Shown: positions 11,244-21,195 of the stretch, piece by piece
How the letters are laid out: every line of letters starts with the position of its first letter
Position numbering within the stretch: the first letter of the stretch is position 1
The notes under the pieces: generated by a model
What the model saw: the letters and a program-made list of their open reading frames with translations, nothing else
Told to the model about the DNA's origin: nothing
Databases searched by the model: none
From: Perca fluviatilis
Lineage: Eukaryota > Chordata > Actinopteri > Perciformes > Percidae
Assembly (NCBI RefSeq): GCF_010015445.1
Contig: NC_053118.1
Location: 5,349,781 to 5,413,780, forward strand
Reading direction: 5' to 3'
Length of the DNA: 64,000 nt
Program-made: the position numbers and the translations under genes

Positions 11244-12430
11244 GAACTGCGGTGAGAAATGTGCAGTTCAGTAGCTAGCTAGCTACATACAGTAGCTAGC
11301 TGAAAAGCCTGACTCGGCACAGGTTGAGGCAAGTCTCCAAAAATAAAATCCATCCACCTGTCAGCGACATCTTTTTCTTTTGGAAGGAAGTGCAGTGATG
11401 TATTTCATACTACCATCCTGGAATGATGCATTTCTTATGGTCGGTTTTCTGGGAAGACATAACTCCCGCATCTTCTCAGATTCTTCTCAGCAGCACGAAG
11501 CGAACGTTAGAAAAGGGGGCGGGTCTAAGTCGATTTTGGAACACGACACCCATTGGTTAACCGGTTTCTACGTAGCAAATACATCAAATTCTAACTGGCC
11601 CGTTTAGCTGGGAGGCGTTCTAGTTTTGTGGGGGGTGGAGAAATGGCAGCAGTGAGCGATTTCACATTTTCACAGCTTTTACTTTACACCCCCGAGCCTA
11701 TATGACACACAGAATCCCATAAAAACCCATTTTCACCATATGGGACCTTTAAATCAAAAAGGAAATGTGGATTTATTATTTCCAAATTGTCCTCTGAACA
11801 CCACAGGATGGCGCTAAAACACACAGGCTGCAAGAAGTAAGTTCTACTGGCCCTCTGGACTGACTTTGTTTCACAGCGAATAACGTTATCTCACATCCCG
11901 TTCACTGTTCAGCTCGCTGCTTTTCAGGCTGTGCCGCTGCAGCCGACAGTAACGTTACACATCGCGGATCAAATTCTTCGTAAAAAAGTCGTTATATTGT
12001 TTTGGGGACAATGACATGGCTGGATAGCTAGCTTGTCTTGTTGTTCAACATACTGTCAAATTATTTTTACTGATTGCCAACTGTACACAATGTTATTGAC
12101 TTTGGATCTTGCTAGCATAGCGTTAGCTTTCTGGCTCGTAGCTAAACTGAAGGGTTGTATCAGCTGAGCGGACTATATAAATATCTCCGGTTGCTAAGGG
12201 AGGCAAGTCGTATCTAAGGTTCTTCCTAATTCCTGGTGGAGAGAACGTTTGCATTGCATAAGAACCTGATGGATGGGAATGATTTTTCCAGGTATTAGTC
12301 AAACCGTCAGGCGTAACCAGGGAAACTGAGTTATTGTTTGGATAAACTTTAGATTTCGATTGTAAAACTAATTAAAATATGAACTAATGTTTTAAAAATA
12401 TGTTATTTGGCAAGTGACCATGGTATAAGC
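11244..12430. other. No gene recognised
   Basis: Repeated TAGCTAGC motifs lie near 11270-11300, and a repeat-like end (ATGGGACCTTTAAA) near 11740. The stretch near 11880-11960 is more GC rich and could include an upstream non-coding exon or promoter of zdhhc3, but nothing in the sequence proves it. Confidence 0.35.
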
Positions 12431-12527
12431 GGGTTAATGCCCTTCGAGGTGTCCATTGTCAGGTATTAATGGACTTCGCCGTCGTCCATTAATACCTGAC
12501 AATGGACACCTCGTCGGGCATTAACCC
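12431..12527. repeat. 97-bp foldback hairpin with 44-base arms
   Basis: Arms 12431-12474 and 12484-12527 are complementary at 42 of 44 positions with a 9-base loop. The arms start GGGTTAATGCCC and end CCATTAATACC. This is typical of a foldback MITE; a pri-miRNA-like transcript is also conceivable. Confidence 0.9.
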
Positions 12528-12538
12528 TTACATAAAGG

Positions 12539-12760
12539 ACAAACTATTTACATTTCTTCAAAAAAGGCCCAAATGTATGCCAAATCTCAAAACAGTGATG
12601 CCATTCTTCTCTGTAGAACGGTTTAGAACTAGCCTGACGTGGTTCTACTGAGATTCTAGTCAGAATGTGAGTCTGAAATCTTCTACAGAGAAGAATGGCG
12701 TCACAGTTTTGAGATTTGGCATATATTTGGGCCTTTTTTGAAGAAATGTAAATAGTTTGT
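12539..12760. repeat. 80-bp inverted repeat inside a transposon copy
   Basis: Arms about 12539-12618 and 12681-12760 are reverse complements with a few mismatches. The 62-base spacer holds the terminus TAGCCTGACGTGG of the element family seen at 32648-33496, whose interior resumes just after the right arm. Confidence 0.88.
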
Positions 12761-13230
12761 CTTTTATATGAATTATAATGCTCATTCACTGGATAGACCT
12801 ACAACCAATCAGAGCAACGGAACTCAACGCAACTGTCAACAAAACTCAACACTGTGTATCGTCTCCATAGCAACCACTCTTTGCACAATGCGTTCGTTCT
12901 AACTTCCGACTTTTAGACTTTTTTGAAGCTGGATATATCATTTGTTGCGTGTAAATATAAATGTGGATAACGTTAGTGAGAGTGACGTGCTTGCTACAGT
13001 CGCATTTCTAGAGATGAATCGGCGAAAACACGTTTTATTTCAACAAGTCACGGCTTTGTTCTAACGCCGTTGGGCGCTCCCTCTCTTCACTCACTCTCTT
13101 CACTCACTCTCTATCTCGCTCCACCATATGACGCTAACGTGCTTTCGGGCAGTTGTTGATGCTCCTCCGCTGAGGATTATAAAATGAATGCGCTGTCGAT
13201 TCTACACATCTCAATTCTCCAGCGGCAGCC
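12635..13230 (+). mobile_element. Rearranged copy of the TAGCCTG-ended element at 32648-33496
   Basis: It matches the 32.6-33.3 kb element from TAGCCTGACGTGG through CTGGATATATCATTTGTT, GAATCGGCGAAAACACG and CCATATGACGC to GAATGCGCTGTCGAT. About 60 bases near the left end are replaced by one arm of an inverted duplication, and the right end is truncated near 13230. Confidence 0.8.
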
Positions 13231-14110
13231 ACTAGACGGATCGTGGATGATTTGGGTCGGACTTGCGTTTTTTTTGTCAGTGTTTAACCGCTTGAGGTAA
13301 GTTAGCCTACTACTAATGTTTAGCGTCATCTCAGCCTCGAAAGCAAACAAACATACTGTTGTGCTGTTCTTTCTCTACTAATGCAGCATCTATTCAACAA
13401 ATTAATAACTTTATAATGATATGACAAAATGTACTGTATACATACCTTTTTGCTGTCAATGCTTTAAACGCGCATCTGATGTCAGCCTTCAGAGACAACG
13501 TAAATGTGACGTGAGCAACGTCTCTGAAAGTTGTAAGTCTTCTGGTAGCTGTGCCATGAGAAATCTCAATCATTCCCAATCTTTCAGAGACGGAGAGTGT
13601 AGGTATATGTAAGGAGATAACATAAGCACAGGCTAATTATTGTTAACTAACATGCTAGTTAACATTAGTAATTAAACCTAAACAGCTAAAGTAAGTCGAA
13701 ACTGCCTGCGAGCTTCTCCTGTACTATACGGTAATTCCTCTACTGTGCGACAGTAAGTCACTTGGTTATGACACAATCGTTAGCCTATTTTTACAAAAAG
13801 GTCTGCTACGGAGCCATAACGTGAGGTACAAGGTAATGGAGCCTTTTATACGTTGTCGTGTTTCTTTAGAAATAAACAATGGACAAATACAGTCTTTAAA
13901 CGCTTCAGATGTAAAGTTATTCGCAGTCAAGTGACGTAAAAAAAAAATGGCGGTCAGCGGAATGCTAACAGGAGGTGATGGCCAGGTAGCAACAAAATGT
14001 TAGATGGCTCGAGTTCTGAAGCGAAGCTTACCCCCTTGCTGCTGCCGCGCTTACAGGAACCGGAAAAGAAAATAATTGGCGGATAAACAAACCAACAAAC
14101 ATGGAGAAGT
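13231..14110. other. No gene recognised
   Basis: Low-density, A+T-rich sequence with short open frames lacking known motifs. Confidence 0.4.
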
Positions 14111-14300
14111 AGGGTTGGGTACTGAACCCGGAACTTTAACCGGTACCGACCGAATCAGGTCGGTACTACTGAGTATTGGTTCACGTAAAATCAAACGGTG
14201 CCAAATTTCAGTACCTGAGAGCGCGTAAGCGCAAGCTTATCTGTCCTCTCTGCATGTTGACAGAGAGCAGAGGTCCGACACACACACACAAAGATTACAC
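14111..14300 (+). mobile_element. hAT-type terminal fragment (TAGGGTTGGGTAC end)
   Basis: It begins TAGGGTTGGGTACTGAACCC and matches, in opposite orientation, the piece at 60845-61004 (GAGTACCGAC..., CCAGTACCTGAGAGC). The other terminus is missing. A short CA run follows at 14279. Confidence 0.7.
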
Positions 14301-14329
14301 CTTTTTACTTTGAGGAATCTAAAATGTAA

Positions 14330-14500
14330 GACATGTTTTCAGTTATTTCACATTTTTTTGTTAAGTACATAATTCCATATGTGTTCACTCATAGTTTTGA
14401 TGCCTTCAGTGAGAATCTACAATGTAAATAGTCATGAAAATAAAGAAACACATTGAATGAGAAAGTGTTTCCAAACTTTTGGCCTGTACTGTATGTGTAT
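14330..14500 (-). mobile_element. Tc1/mariner-like terminal fragment
   Basis: Reverse complement of the stretch starting CAGTACAGGCCAAAAGTTTG at 34739, including ATTCACATTGTAGATTCTCA-like and ACATATGGAATTATGTAC blocks. It ends near TTTGGCCTGTACTGTA. Confidence 0.75.
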
Positions 14501-14846
14501 GATTTATGTGATTTATCGCGATTAAAACTTTTAATTGTTGCCCAGCCCTAATAAATATATGACGCTGAAGCATCGGCACAAAAACACAGAGATTTTTTAT
14601 GTTGGTATAAGTTAAGTGTAAAGATATTTTTGGTTCATTATGAAACTGACGGGACAATTTAGACTTTGGCGGCCCACCAATTCTAGGTAATTAGTGGGAA
14701 ACACTGAGGTGTTAGGACTCTTGGTCTGGCAAAACAAAAACATTTCAAGAAATCACTTTGGGCTCTGGAAAACTGGGATGGACATTTTTAAAACTTTAAA
14801 AAAAAGTTTTTAATGTATAAAATGCGTTCCCCCCCCCCTTCTCTAG

Positions 14847-15309
14847 AGAACCCAACCTTAAAATGCCACCCTTTTGCTCCTCCTCTTCTTCAGTATTCGG
14901 TGACTGAGACTGAGTCCTAAAGGCACAGTGGAATACGGTGGCGGCAGCAGCAGGCATCAAGCTTAGATGAAGGATGAAGAGCCCGGTGCACAGATGCAGG
15001 GATGTGGAGCGCGGGCATGGGCAGGGCAGGGCTGGGGCCAACTGCCTACAGGCCGAACAGCGCATCCCCATCTCCAAAGACGTCATCACTTCGTCCTCTG
15101 CCTCTGCTATGTGGTTCATCAGGGACATCTGTGGCATTGTGTGCGCCGTCATCACCTGGCTGCTGCTGTTGTATGCAGAGTTTGTAGTGCTGTTTGTGAT
15201 GCTGCTGCCCTCCAAGAATCTGATGTACAGCATTGTAAACGGGACCCTGTTCAACATTCTGGCCTTCCTTGCCCTTGCCTCACACCTCAGGGCTATGTGC
15301 ACTGACCCT
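14847..15309 (+). CDS. zdhhc3: zdhhc3 first coding exon (palmitoyltransferase, N-terminus and TM1-TM2)
   Basis: Coding starts at ATG 14974 and runs 112 codons to a phase-0 donor (CCT|GTAAGT). [12 protein letters not shown] is followed by a variable linker, MWFIRD (46-51), TM1 (about 52-77, [18 protein letters not shown]), TM2 (about 89-107) and TDP, the start of the DPG motif finished by the next exon. ZDHHC3 (GODZ) is a Golgi S-acyltransferase that palmitoylates membrane proteins such as receptor subunits. Two acceptor-like sites precede the ATG: a C-rich tract ending TCTCTAG at 14846 and a pyrimidine tract ending CTTCAG at 14893, so a non-coding first exon probably lies upstream. An out-of-frame ATG at 14967 overlaps the start. 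ZDHHC7 is the close alternative, but the next exon's [12 protein letters not shown] favours ZDHHC3. Confidence 0.92.
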
Positions 15310-15521
15310 GTAAGTGGAACTTGTTTGGTGTTATTTATACACAAAAATTAAAAAGTTAAGTGATGCTTTCAACTGTCATTGGCATGCAGACAAGTTTGGG
15401 GTCTTCCATCTTTGTATAATTTGATAAAATTATAAAAGTACGTTTAGACTCTACCTACTTCATTATGATTAATGAGCTGCAAATTATGCTGAAGTTATCT
15501 ACTGTGTGTTCATTTTACTAG

Positions 15522-15646
15522 GGGGCAGTGCCAAAAGGGAATGCTACTAAGGAATACATAGAAAGTCTTCAGCTGAAACCAGGGCAGGTGGTCTACAAAT
15601 GTCCCAAGTGCTGCAGCATCAAGCCTGACCGAGCACACCACTGCAG
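15522..15646 (+). CDS. zdhhc3: zdhhc3 second coding exon (DPG loop and first half of the cysteine-rich domain)
   Basis: Acceptor TTTTACTAG and donor CAG|GTAGGG bracket 125 bases. It encodes [20 protein letters not shown], then [17 protein letters not shown], residues 113-153 plus two bases of Ser154. These cysteines and His form the first zinc-binding half of the DHHC cysteine-rich domain. The exon ends inside that domain, and the matching continuation is about 46.6 kb downstream at 62279, where phase and residue order fit exactly. I saw no competing exon between them. Confidence 0.95.
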
Positions 15647-16140
15647 GTAGGGCATGAAATTCTTACTGCCCCATTAAGGCATTCACAAACCCAATTCCTG
15701 CTTACAGCTGCAGTTTCAGTGTTGGGTATAGGGCTGTACGATTTGAAGAAAAATATGTTGTGATTGCGATTTATAATACTCATTTACGATCGCGATATAA
15801 TGGTATCATGAGTCTACTTGCTTGATTATCAGAGTAAGCCCTGACTGCAGTATGCAGATCGAGGAGTGGCTCAACGTGGGTGGAGCTAAACGTTTGACTC
15901 CGCCCACTTGCCCAATAGCAACCATTGATAGCAACCGAAGAGGAAGAATGTGTTTTTTCCTTTTTTAATAAATCTTTATTAAATCTTTACGATACAAACA
16001 GTACACTACAGAACAAACAATCAGTCATTAATACCAGACTGTTAATACAGAAAAAATGGAGACTGGAGCTCACTTCCCGCGAGTCACGCTTGCTTTCCCT
16101 TTTGTTGTTTTCCTTCACCCAACCGTCCATTGCTGTCTCA

Positions 16141-16620
16141 CGTCCCCCAGAGACCGGGGCTCGTTTCCCACGATTCGCGTCCTCCAGAGACCGGGGCTCG
16201 TTTCCCGTGATTCGCGTCCTCCAGAGACCGGGGCTTGTTTCCCGCGATTCGCGTCCCCCAAAGACTGGGGCTTCCGCAAGTTGCGTCCCCCAGAACCGGG
16301 GCTCATTTCCCGCGATTCGCGTCCTCCAAAGACCGGGGCTTCCGCACGTCGCGTCCCCCAGAGACCGGGGCTTGTTTCCCGCGATTCGCATCCTCCAGAG
16401 AACGGGGCTTCCGCAAGTCGCGTCCTCCAGAGACCGGGGCTTCCGCAAGTCGCGTCCCCCAGAGACCGGGGCTTGTTTCCCGCGCTTCGCATCCTCCAGA
16501 GACCGGGGCTTCCGCAAGTTGCGTCCCCCAGAGACCGGGGATCGTTTCCTGTGATTCGCGTCGTCCAGAGACCGGGGCTTCAGCAAGTCGCATCCCCCAG
16601 AACCGGGGCTCGTTTCCCGC
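16141..16620. repeat. GC-rich minisatellite of alternating 37- and 32-bp units
   Basis: About 14 units share CGTCCYCCAGAGACCGGGGC. Long units continue with TYGTTTCCCGCGATTCG, short ones with TTCCGCAAGTCG. Long and short units largely alternate. A long and a short unit together span 69 bases, a multiple of three, which keeps frames open on both strands; the resulting Pro/Arg-rich translations are not genes. Confidence 0.95.
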
Positions 16621-16858
16621 GAGTCGCGTTTGCTTTCCCCGTTCTTTTTTTCCTTAACCCAACCGTCCGTTGCTGTCTCGCATCCCGCAGAGACCGTGGC
16701 TCATTCCCCACAAGTCACGTTTGCTTTCCCCGTTCTTATTTTCCTAATACTGGTTCTTCTTTTCCTAAACCCAACCCCATTGTTCCGTTCCATTTTTTAT
16801 AATTAAAATAGCATTATTTATTATAATCTATATATTTTTTATAATTAAAATAGCATTA

Positions 16859-16861
<3 letters not shown>

Positions 16862-16900
<39 letters not shown>
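16862..16900. repeat. (TA)n microsatellite
   Basis: Pure alternating TA near the right end of the minisatellite-bearing insert. Confidence 0.95.
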
Positions 16901-16903
<3 letters not shown>

Positions 16904-17180
16904 TAATATGATTGCCATAGGTACTGCATTGACGTTTAAGAATGTGCTGCCTGATTTCCGCCTCCAGATGGCGCCCGCACGGAGTCAAACGTTTAGCTCC
17001 GCCCACATTTAGCCCAAACCCCGATCTGCGTACTGCAGTCAGGTGCAATTGGATTATCAAGGAAAATGCACAAAATACTAATATTTCGAAATGCTTATTT
17101 CTCAACTTAAACATGCAAAATTAAATGAGCATATAAAGAAATACATAAACAAAAATGTGCAATGCTTTTTTTTAAATAAC

Positions 17181-17795
17181 AAAGTGGCTATATTATGCTC
17201 ATTTTCAGGTTCATAATTGTAATTTGAGATTGTATCAGAATAGGTTTACATGGTTTAATTTTCAAAAAACACCATATTTTTGTTGTACTGTATTGCTACA
17301 GCTCCTCCTTTCACCATGTGTCAGGTCTGTTTTAGCTACAGAGTGAGACCTCAACTTTTGTAAGATCTTTGTTTTCGTCGCACATGCGCAGTAGCTAGGT
17401 AAGGATTACATGAGCTAGCTAGCTGTTTCTCCAACTTTGGCCTGTACAAGGCAGGATTAGCCTGGAGACTTCTTCTAAACAAGGGCACACTTCCAACTTT
17501 GCGTGGAATGCCTTCAGAACAGGGACATGTAAGTAGTTCTATACAATTTTATTTTGTAGATTAGGGTGAATTTGTGTGTGTTATAGCAGTGTTTTGTCAT
17601 TGAGAACGAGCTAGCATGTTAGTGCTAGCATGCTAACGCCGTGTTTCGGCTAGTGACGTAGAAAGCCGTACAGATTTTGAACAGCTCACCCGGACTGAAG
17701 GCAGGACACATTCAGAAACCCGTATCTCACTCAAAACCGCATGGATAACACCCCAAATCCCAGAAAAAGTGATTTATTTTCATAATATGGGCACT
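17181..17795. mobile_element. MITE with AAAGTGNCYATATTATG ends
   Basis: The left end AAAGTGGCTATATTATG and the right end CATAATATGGGCACTTT are inverted copies with two differences. No coding frame lies inside. It directly abuts the TTAA-flanked element that starts at 17800. Confidence 0.65.
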
Positions 17796-17799
17796 TTAA

Positions 17800-19113
17800 A
17801 GGTCCAGTGTGTAACGTGTTTAGTTTGTGTTAGTTAGTGTATTATCAAAATCTGTGTTGCCCGTTCACAGACTTCTCCTTTTTCATGAATATTTACCACC
17901 ACCATCAATTCCAAGTATTCCTTTTGGCTTGAAATTTTACATTAGCATTCGCATGAACTGGGGTAGACATGCCATATTCATGTGCCATCTTGAAATACGT
18001 TAAATGTAGGGGTGGTACGGTTCACAAAACCCACGGTTCGGTTCGTATCACGGTTTTAGGGTCACGGTTTTCGGTTCTGTACGGTTCTTGTTATTTTTTC
18101 TTTTAATCTTTAACACTCCACAATATACTTCAGCATATAGCTAAAATTAGCATATTGAATGCATGTTGCACAAAACATGCACACAGTGGCAGTTCTATAT
18201 TGTTTTATTTCATCATAGGTACCATGAAATCCAAAATGTTCCCACACACCAGACTATAAACGACGCTGCGTCTCTCCTACTTGACATTTCTGCACGTGAC
18301 ATGACCTGCAGCGGCACACCACTCCACTTAAGGAGCGGTCGGCTCGGTGTCTCTCAAAATCTGACGAAAATCTTTTAAACTGACCTTTGTCAATCTGAAA
18401 TGAAGACAGATTCAGCAACTGCATGGCCTATTTCTCGCTTAAAATGTTTTCAGAAACACGTTTCGGTAAACTATTTTAGTACAATATGAGATCGTATTCT
18501 GAACGAGCCGCCATGACAGTCTGTTTTGAAATTAGGGACCAGCCAGACCCATGTGACGCGATCGTCCAATCAGCTGCCATGGGTTGCGTTTGTCACGCCC
18601 ATCCCGCTCGTCATTTCCAGTAAGTGTTTTAACATAGGTGTCGAAAGTGGGCGCTACGGCAGTAAGAGGTTAGTGCACATTAACAGTGTACTGACGAACC
18701 GTGCGGTACACACATACTCCGAACCGAGACTAGCGAACCGAGCGGTTCAGGTGTTTTTTCATGAACCGTACCACCCCTAGTTAAATGGTAAGGGACGTAC
18801 AGGACATACTGCTCCGCCATTTGCATTTTCGCTGCCACATGATAAACTTACAGGTGCTGCTAATGCTGCTAATGGGTATCGTAGCTTCCCGTCCCCGGCA
18901 AGTTTGAAGAAGGAAGGAAATTTCAGGAACAGGAGTCGTCTTCTTCGCCCAGAAAAAGAAAAAGGATATTGAAAAGAGCAAGAGATGGGCTTTTTGAAGT
19001 GTGAAGGCTACCGTAGCTGTAATACGTACTTTGAACTGTGTGGTGCGAGAGTGTGGATTGCGATATATGATCTCAAGGCTAGATGGGAGAAATTCCTACA
19101 CATTGGACCTTTT
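17800..19113. mobile_element. TTAA-flanked MITE (AGGTCCARTGTGTA ends), split by a hAT
   Basis: Left end AGGTCCAGTGTGTAAC preceded by TTAA (17796-17799); right end CTACACATTGGACCT followed by T-run and TTAA (about 19114-19117). The TTAA duplication points to piggyBac/Kolobok-type mobilisation. A complete hAT at 18007-18779 sits inside. A related left end recurs at 57863. Confidence 0.75.
18007..18779. mobile_element. Complete non-autonomous hAT, 773 bp, 8-bp TSD GTTAAATG
   Basis: The terminal inverted repeats TAGGGGTGGTACGGTTCA and TGAACCGTACCACCCCTA are exact. GTTAAATG is present at 17999-18006 and again at 18780-18787, a perfect 8-bp target duplication as expected for hAT. There is no transposase frame. 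A truncated copy is at 5519-5868. Confidence 0.95.
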
Positions 19114-19230
19114 TTAATATTTTACAAAATTATATAACTAAAAACAGTCTTTTCAAAATAGACATTTTTGCTTTGCTCAACAGTACAAATGAAATAAATA
19201 GAACAATAATATGTATATAGAAAAATACAA

Positions 19231-19375
19231 AGGGGCGGCTGTGGCTCAGTGGTAGAGCGGTCTCTTGTCAATTGCAAGGTTGGTGGTTCGATCCCTGCCC
19301 CTGCAGTCCCAGGTCGAGTGTCCCTGGGCAAGACACTGAACCACGAGTTGCCCCCGATGCTGCGCCATTGGACTG
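19231..19375 (+). repeat. tRNA-derived SINE
   Basis: Box A (TGGCTCAGTGGTAGAGCGG) and box B (GGTTCGATCCC) are spaced as in a tRNA gene and followed by the body segment TGTCCCTGGGCAAGACACTG, known to me from fish SINEs. The body rules out a genuine tRNA gene. The family name is left open. Confidence 0.88.
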
Positions 19376-20069
19376 TAAACTTCGTTATTGGAATATAAAT
19401 CGAATATTTAAAAAAATAATGCTATTTGAACGAATATTAGGCAGCCCTTAATATTCAAACCTGTTATGGACATAATTTTTTTGTAAATGTGTTTGCTGAT
19501 AAACTTTGTTTTCTATTCAGATTCCAAGGCTTTTTCACGCATTTCAAAATGTAACAAGTCGCTCGGCCGTGGCTTGCATTTCCCCTGACTCATTTCCTGG
19601 TTCTACTTCTCCATTAACAACGTGAAATCAAGGAGAGGGTTAACTTTTCTTTGTTCCTCGCACTATGACTCTATGGTCGCTACTCACTCTGAAGCTACCG
19701 GTAATCACTGTCACTTTCTCACTCCCCACACACACACACACACACACACACGTCAGCTTGACGCACACACCAGCGCACAAGTATAAACATCAGACCACTT
19801 ACGTAGGCTACGGTGAAAGCTCCGAACTTCCTGTCGAAAGCATACTGTTTGTGTTTAATCCAGGGTCTGACTTTTAATAAAAAAAAAAGTGGCAGTGTGT
19901 TTTTCTTCTGAAAACATCATTGCCTGCCTATTGACATTGAGTGATACACTGACCTCTGGTGGACAGAACATCTACAACTTAAGTTTGATACCAATATAGG
20001 TCTTCCTGAAGGCATTTAATGGTCAAAATATTATTAATAAATATTCAAATATATTCAAATATTAATTAA
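19376..20069. other. Transposon-like A+T stretch with a CA microsatellite
   Basis: CGAATATTAGGCAGCCCTTA at 19424-19443 resembles a hAT terminus of the type at 43091-44120. A (CA)n tract lies at 19727-19752. The stretch ends with repeated AATATTCAAAT. No gene was found. Confidence 0.45.
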
Positions 20070-20904
20070 AGCTGCAAGCAGCGTTGGACGGGCCCTCACA
20101 CCTCTGCGCCCGTCGGGGTTACTGGCGGACGCCGCTTCTTGCGACCGCGCACCGCAAATCGTCAACAATGAAAAGGGAACTCCCTGCTGAGTTCAGTGAT
20201 ACCTCACACAAGACTCTACGTGATGCAGTTCATTAGCTGTGAAAGGGGGAGTGACCAAAGCATAGGAGTCGGGGCAAACCCTACCAATAAAAAAGGAAGT
20301 CTCTGCTGAGTTCATTGATACCTCACATAAGACTCTACCTTAAACGGGTCACCAGTTATGAAAGGGGGCGTGGCTTAAGCATAGGGGGGCGGGCCAAACC
20401 ATGACCAATGAATAAGGAAGTCTCTGCTGAGTTCATTGATACCTCACATAAGACTCTATCTTAAACGGTTCAAATGTTATGAAAGGGGGCGTGGCCTGAG
20501 TAAGTAGACGTGGTTAAAGTATAGGGGACGGCTCAGTATCACATGTAGACCACACATAAGTTTCATGTAAATCAGATGATGTTTATCATATAAGGCGCAT
20601 TTCCTGTTGCCAGTGGGGGGCGCTATGACCAAAAGTCAATATTCTCCTGAATATGTCCTCAGGCCTGGACTCTTGTTGATTTTGGGAAATTTCAAGCTGA
20701 TATGACAATGTACACTGTAGTTACAGCCACTTTCTCGTTCATCGCTAAACACTCAAAATGGCCGCCATGCCACGCCCACACAGTTTGACGAAAAGTTTTT
20801 CTTTTAATAACTTTTCATCTTTAAGGTGAGATGGTACAGACCAAATTTGAAGTCCATCGGATGAAATCTCTAGGAGGAGTTCGTTAAAGTGTACCCAGCT
20901 AACA
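20070..20904. repeat. Dispersed fish repeat with three 120-bp tandem units
   Basis: It starts GCTGCAAGCAGCGTTGGACG. Units beginning near 20175, 20295 and 20415 share CTCTGCTGAGTTCATTGATA and ATGAAAGGGGGCGTGG. Further right lie GGGGCGCTATGACC and related motifs that recur at 44.7-45.8 kb. No coding frame is supported. Confidence 0.75.
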
Positions 20905-21195
20905 ATTTTTGGGAACGTTTGTTTTTGGTTGCGCGAACGTTCCCTGAAGGTTAGGTTTGGTTAAATTTTGGTTGTGTTTTGATTATTATGGAAAGTTGGT
21001 TGAACGTTCTGGGAACGTTCGTTTTTGGTTACCTTTAGAGAACGTTCCCAGAACGTTCCCCGAACGTTCCCAGAACGTTGCAACCTTTAGAGAACGTTCC
21101 CCGAACGTTGTAACCTTTATAGAACGTTCCCCTAACGTTCCCCCACCGTTGCAACCTTTATGGAACGTTCCTCTAACGTTATTTTTTACAATCCC
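20905..21195. repeat. GGGAACGTTCCC-type palindromic minisatellite
   Basis: Many copies of GAACGTTC, separated mostly by CCC/CCA or by a CAACCTTTA insert. The core is self-complementary. The open frame reading it (20957-21199) is a repeat artefact. Confidence 0.92.

Larger units (their letters stand above)
15729..17100. mobile_element. hAT-like remnant with 62-bp inverted arms around a minisatellite
   Basis: TAGGGCTGTACGATTTGAAG at 15729 looks like a hAT terminus. Inside, arm 15841-15902 is the inverse complement of 16980-17042 with a few mismatches (shared CTGACTGCAGTATGCAGATC and GGAGCTAAACGTTTGACTCC). The minisatellite at 16141-16620 lies between the arms. The right hAT terminus was not found. 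Confidence 0.65.

Noticed and set aside
15925..16802. Long open frames of 125-248 codons on both strands rich in Pro, Arg and Gly
   Set aside because: They are translations of the alternating minisatellite; all frames repeat the same unit and none has a domain.
19231..19305. A functional tRNA gene
   Set aside because: Boxes A and B are present, but the downstream body and lack of a tRNA-like 3' end identify a SINE.
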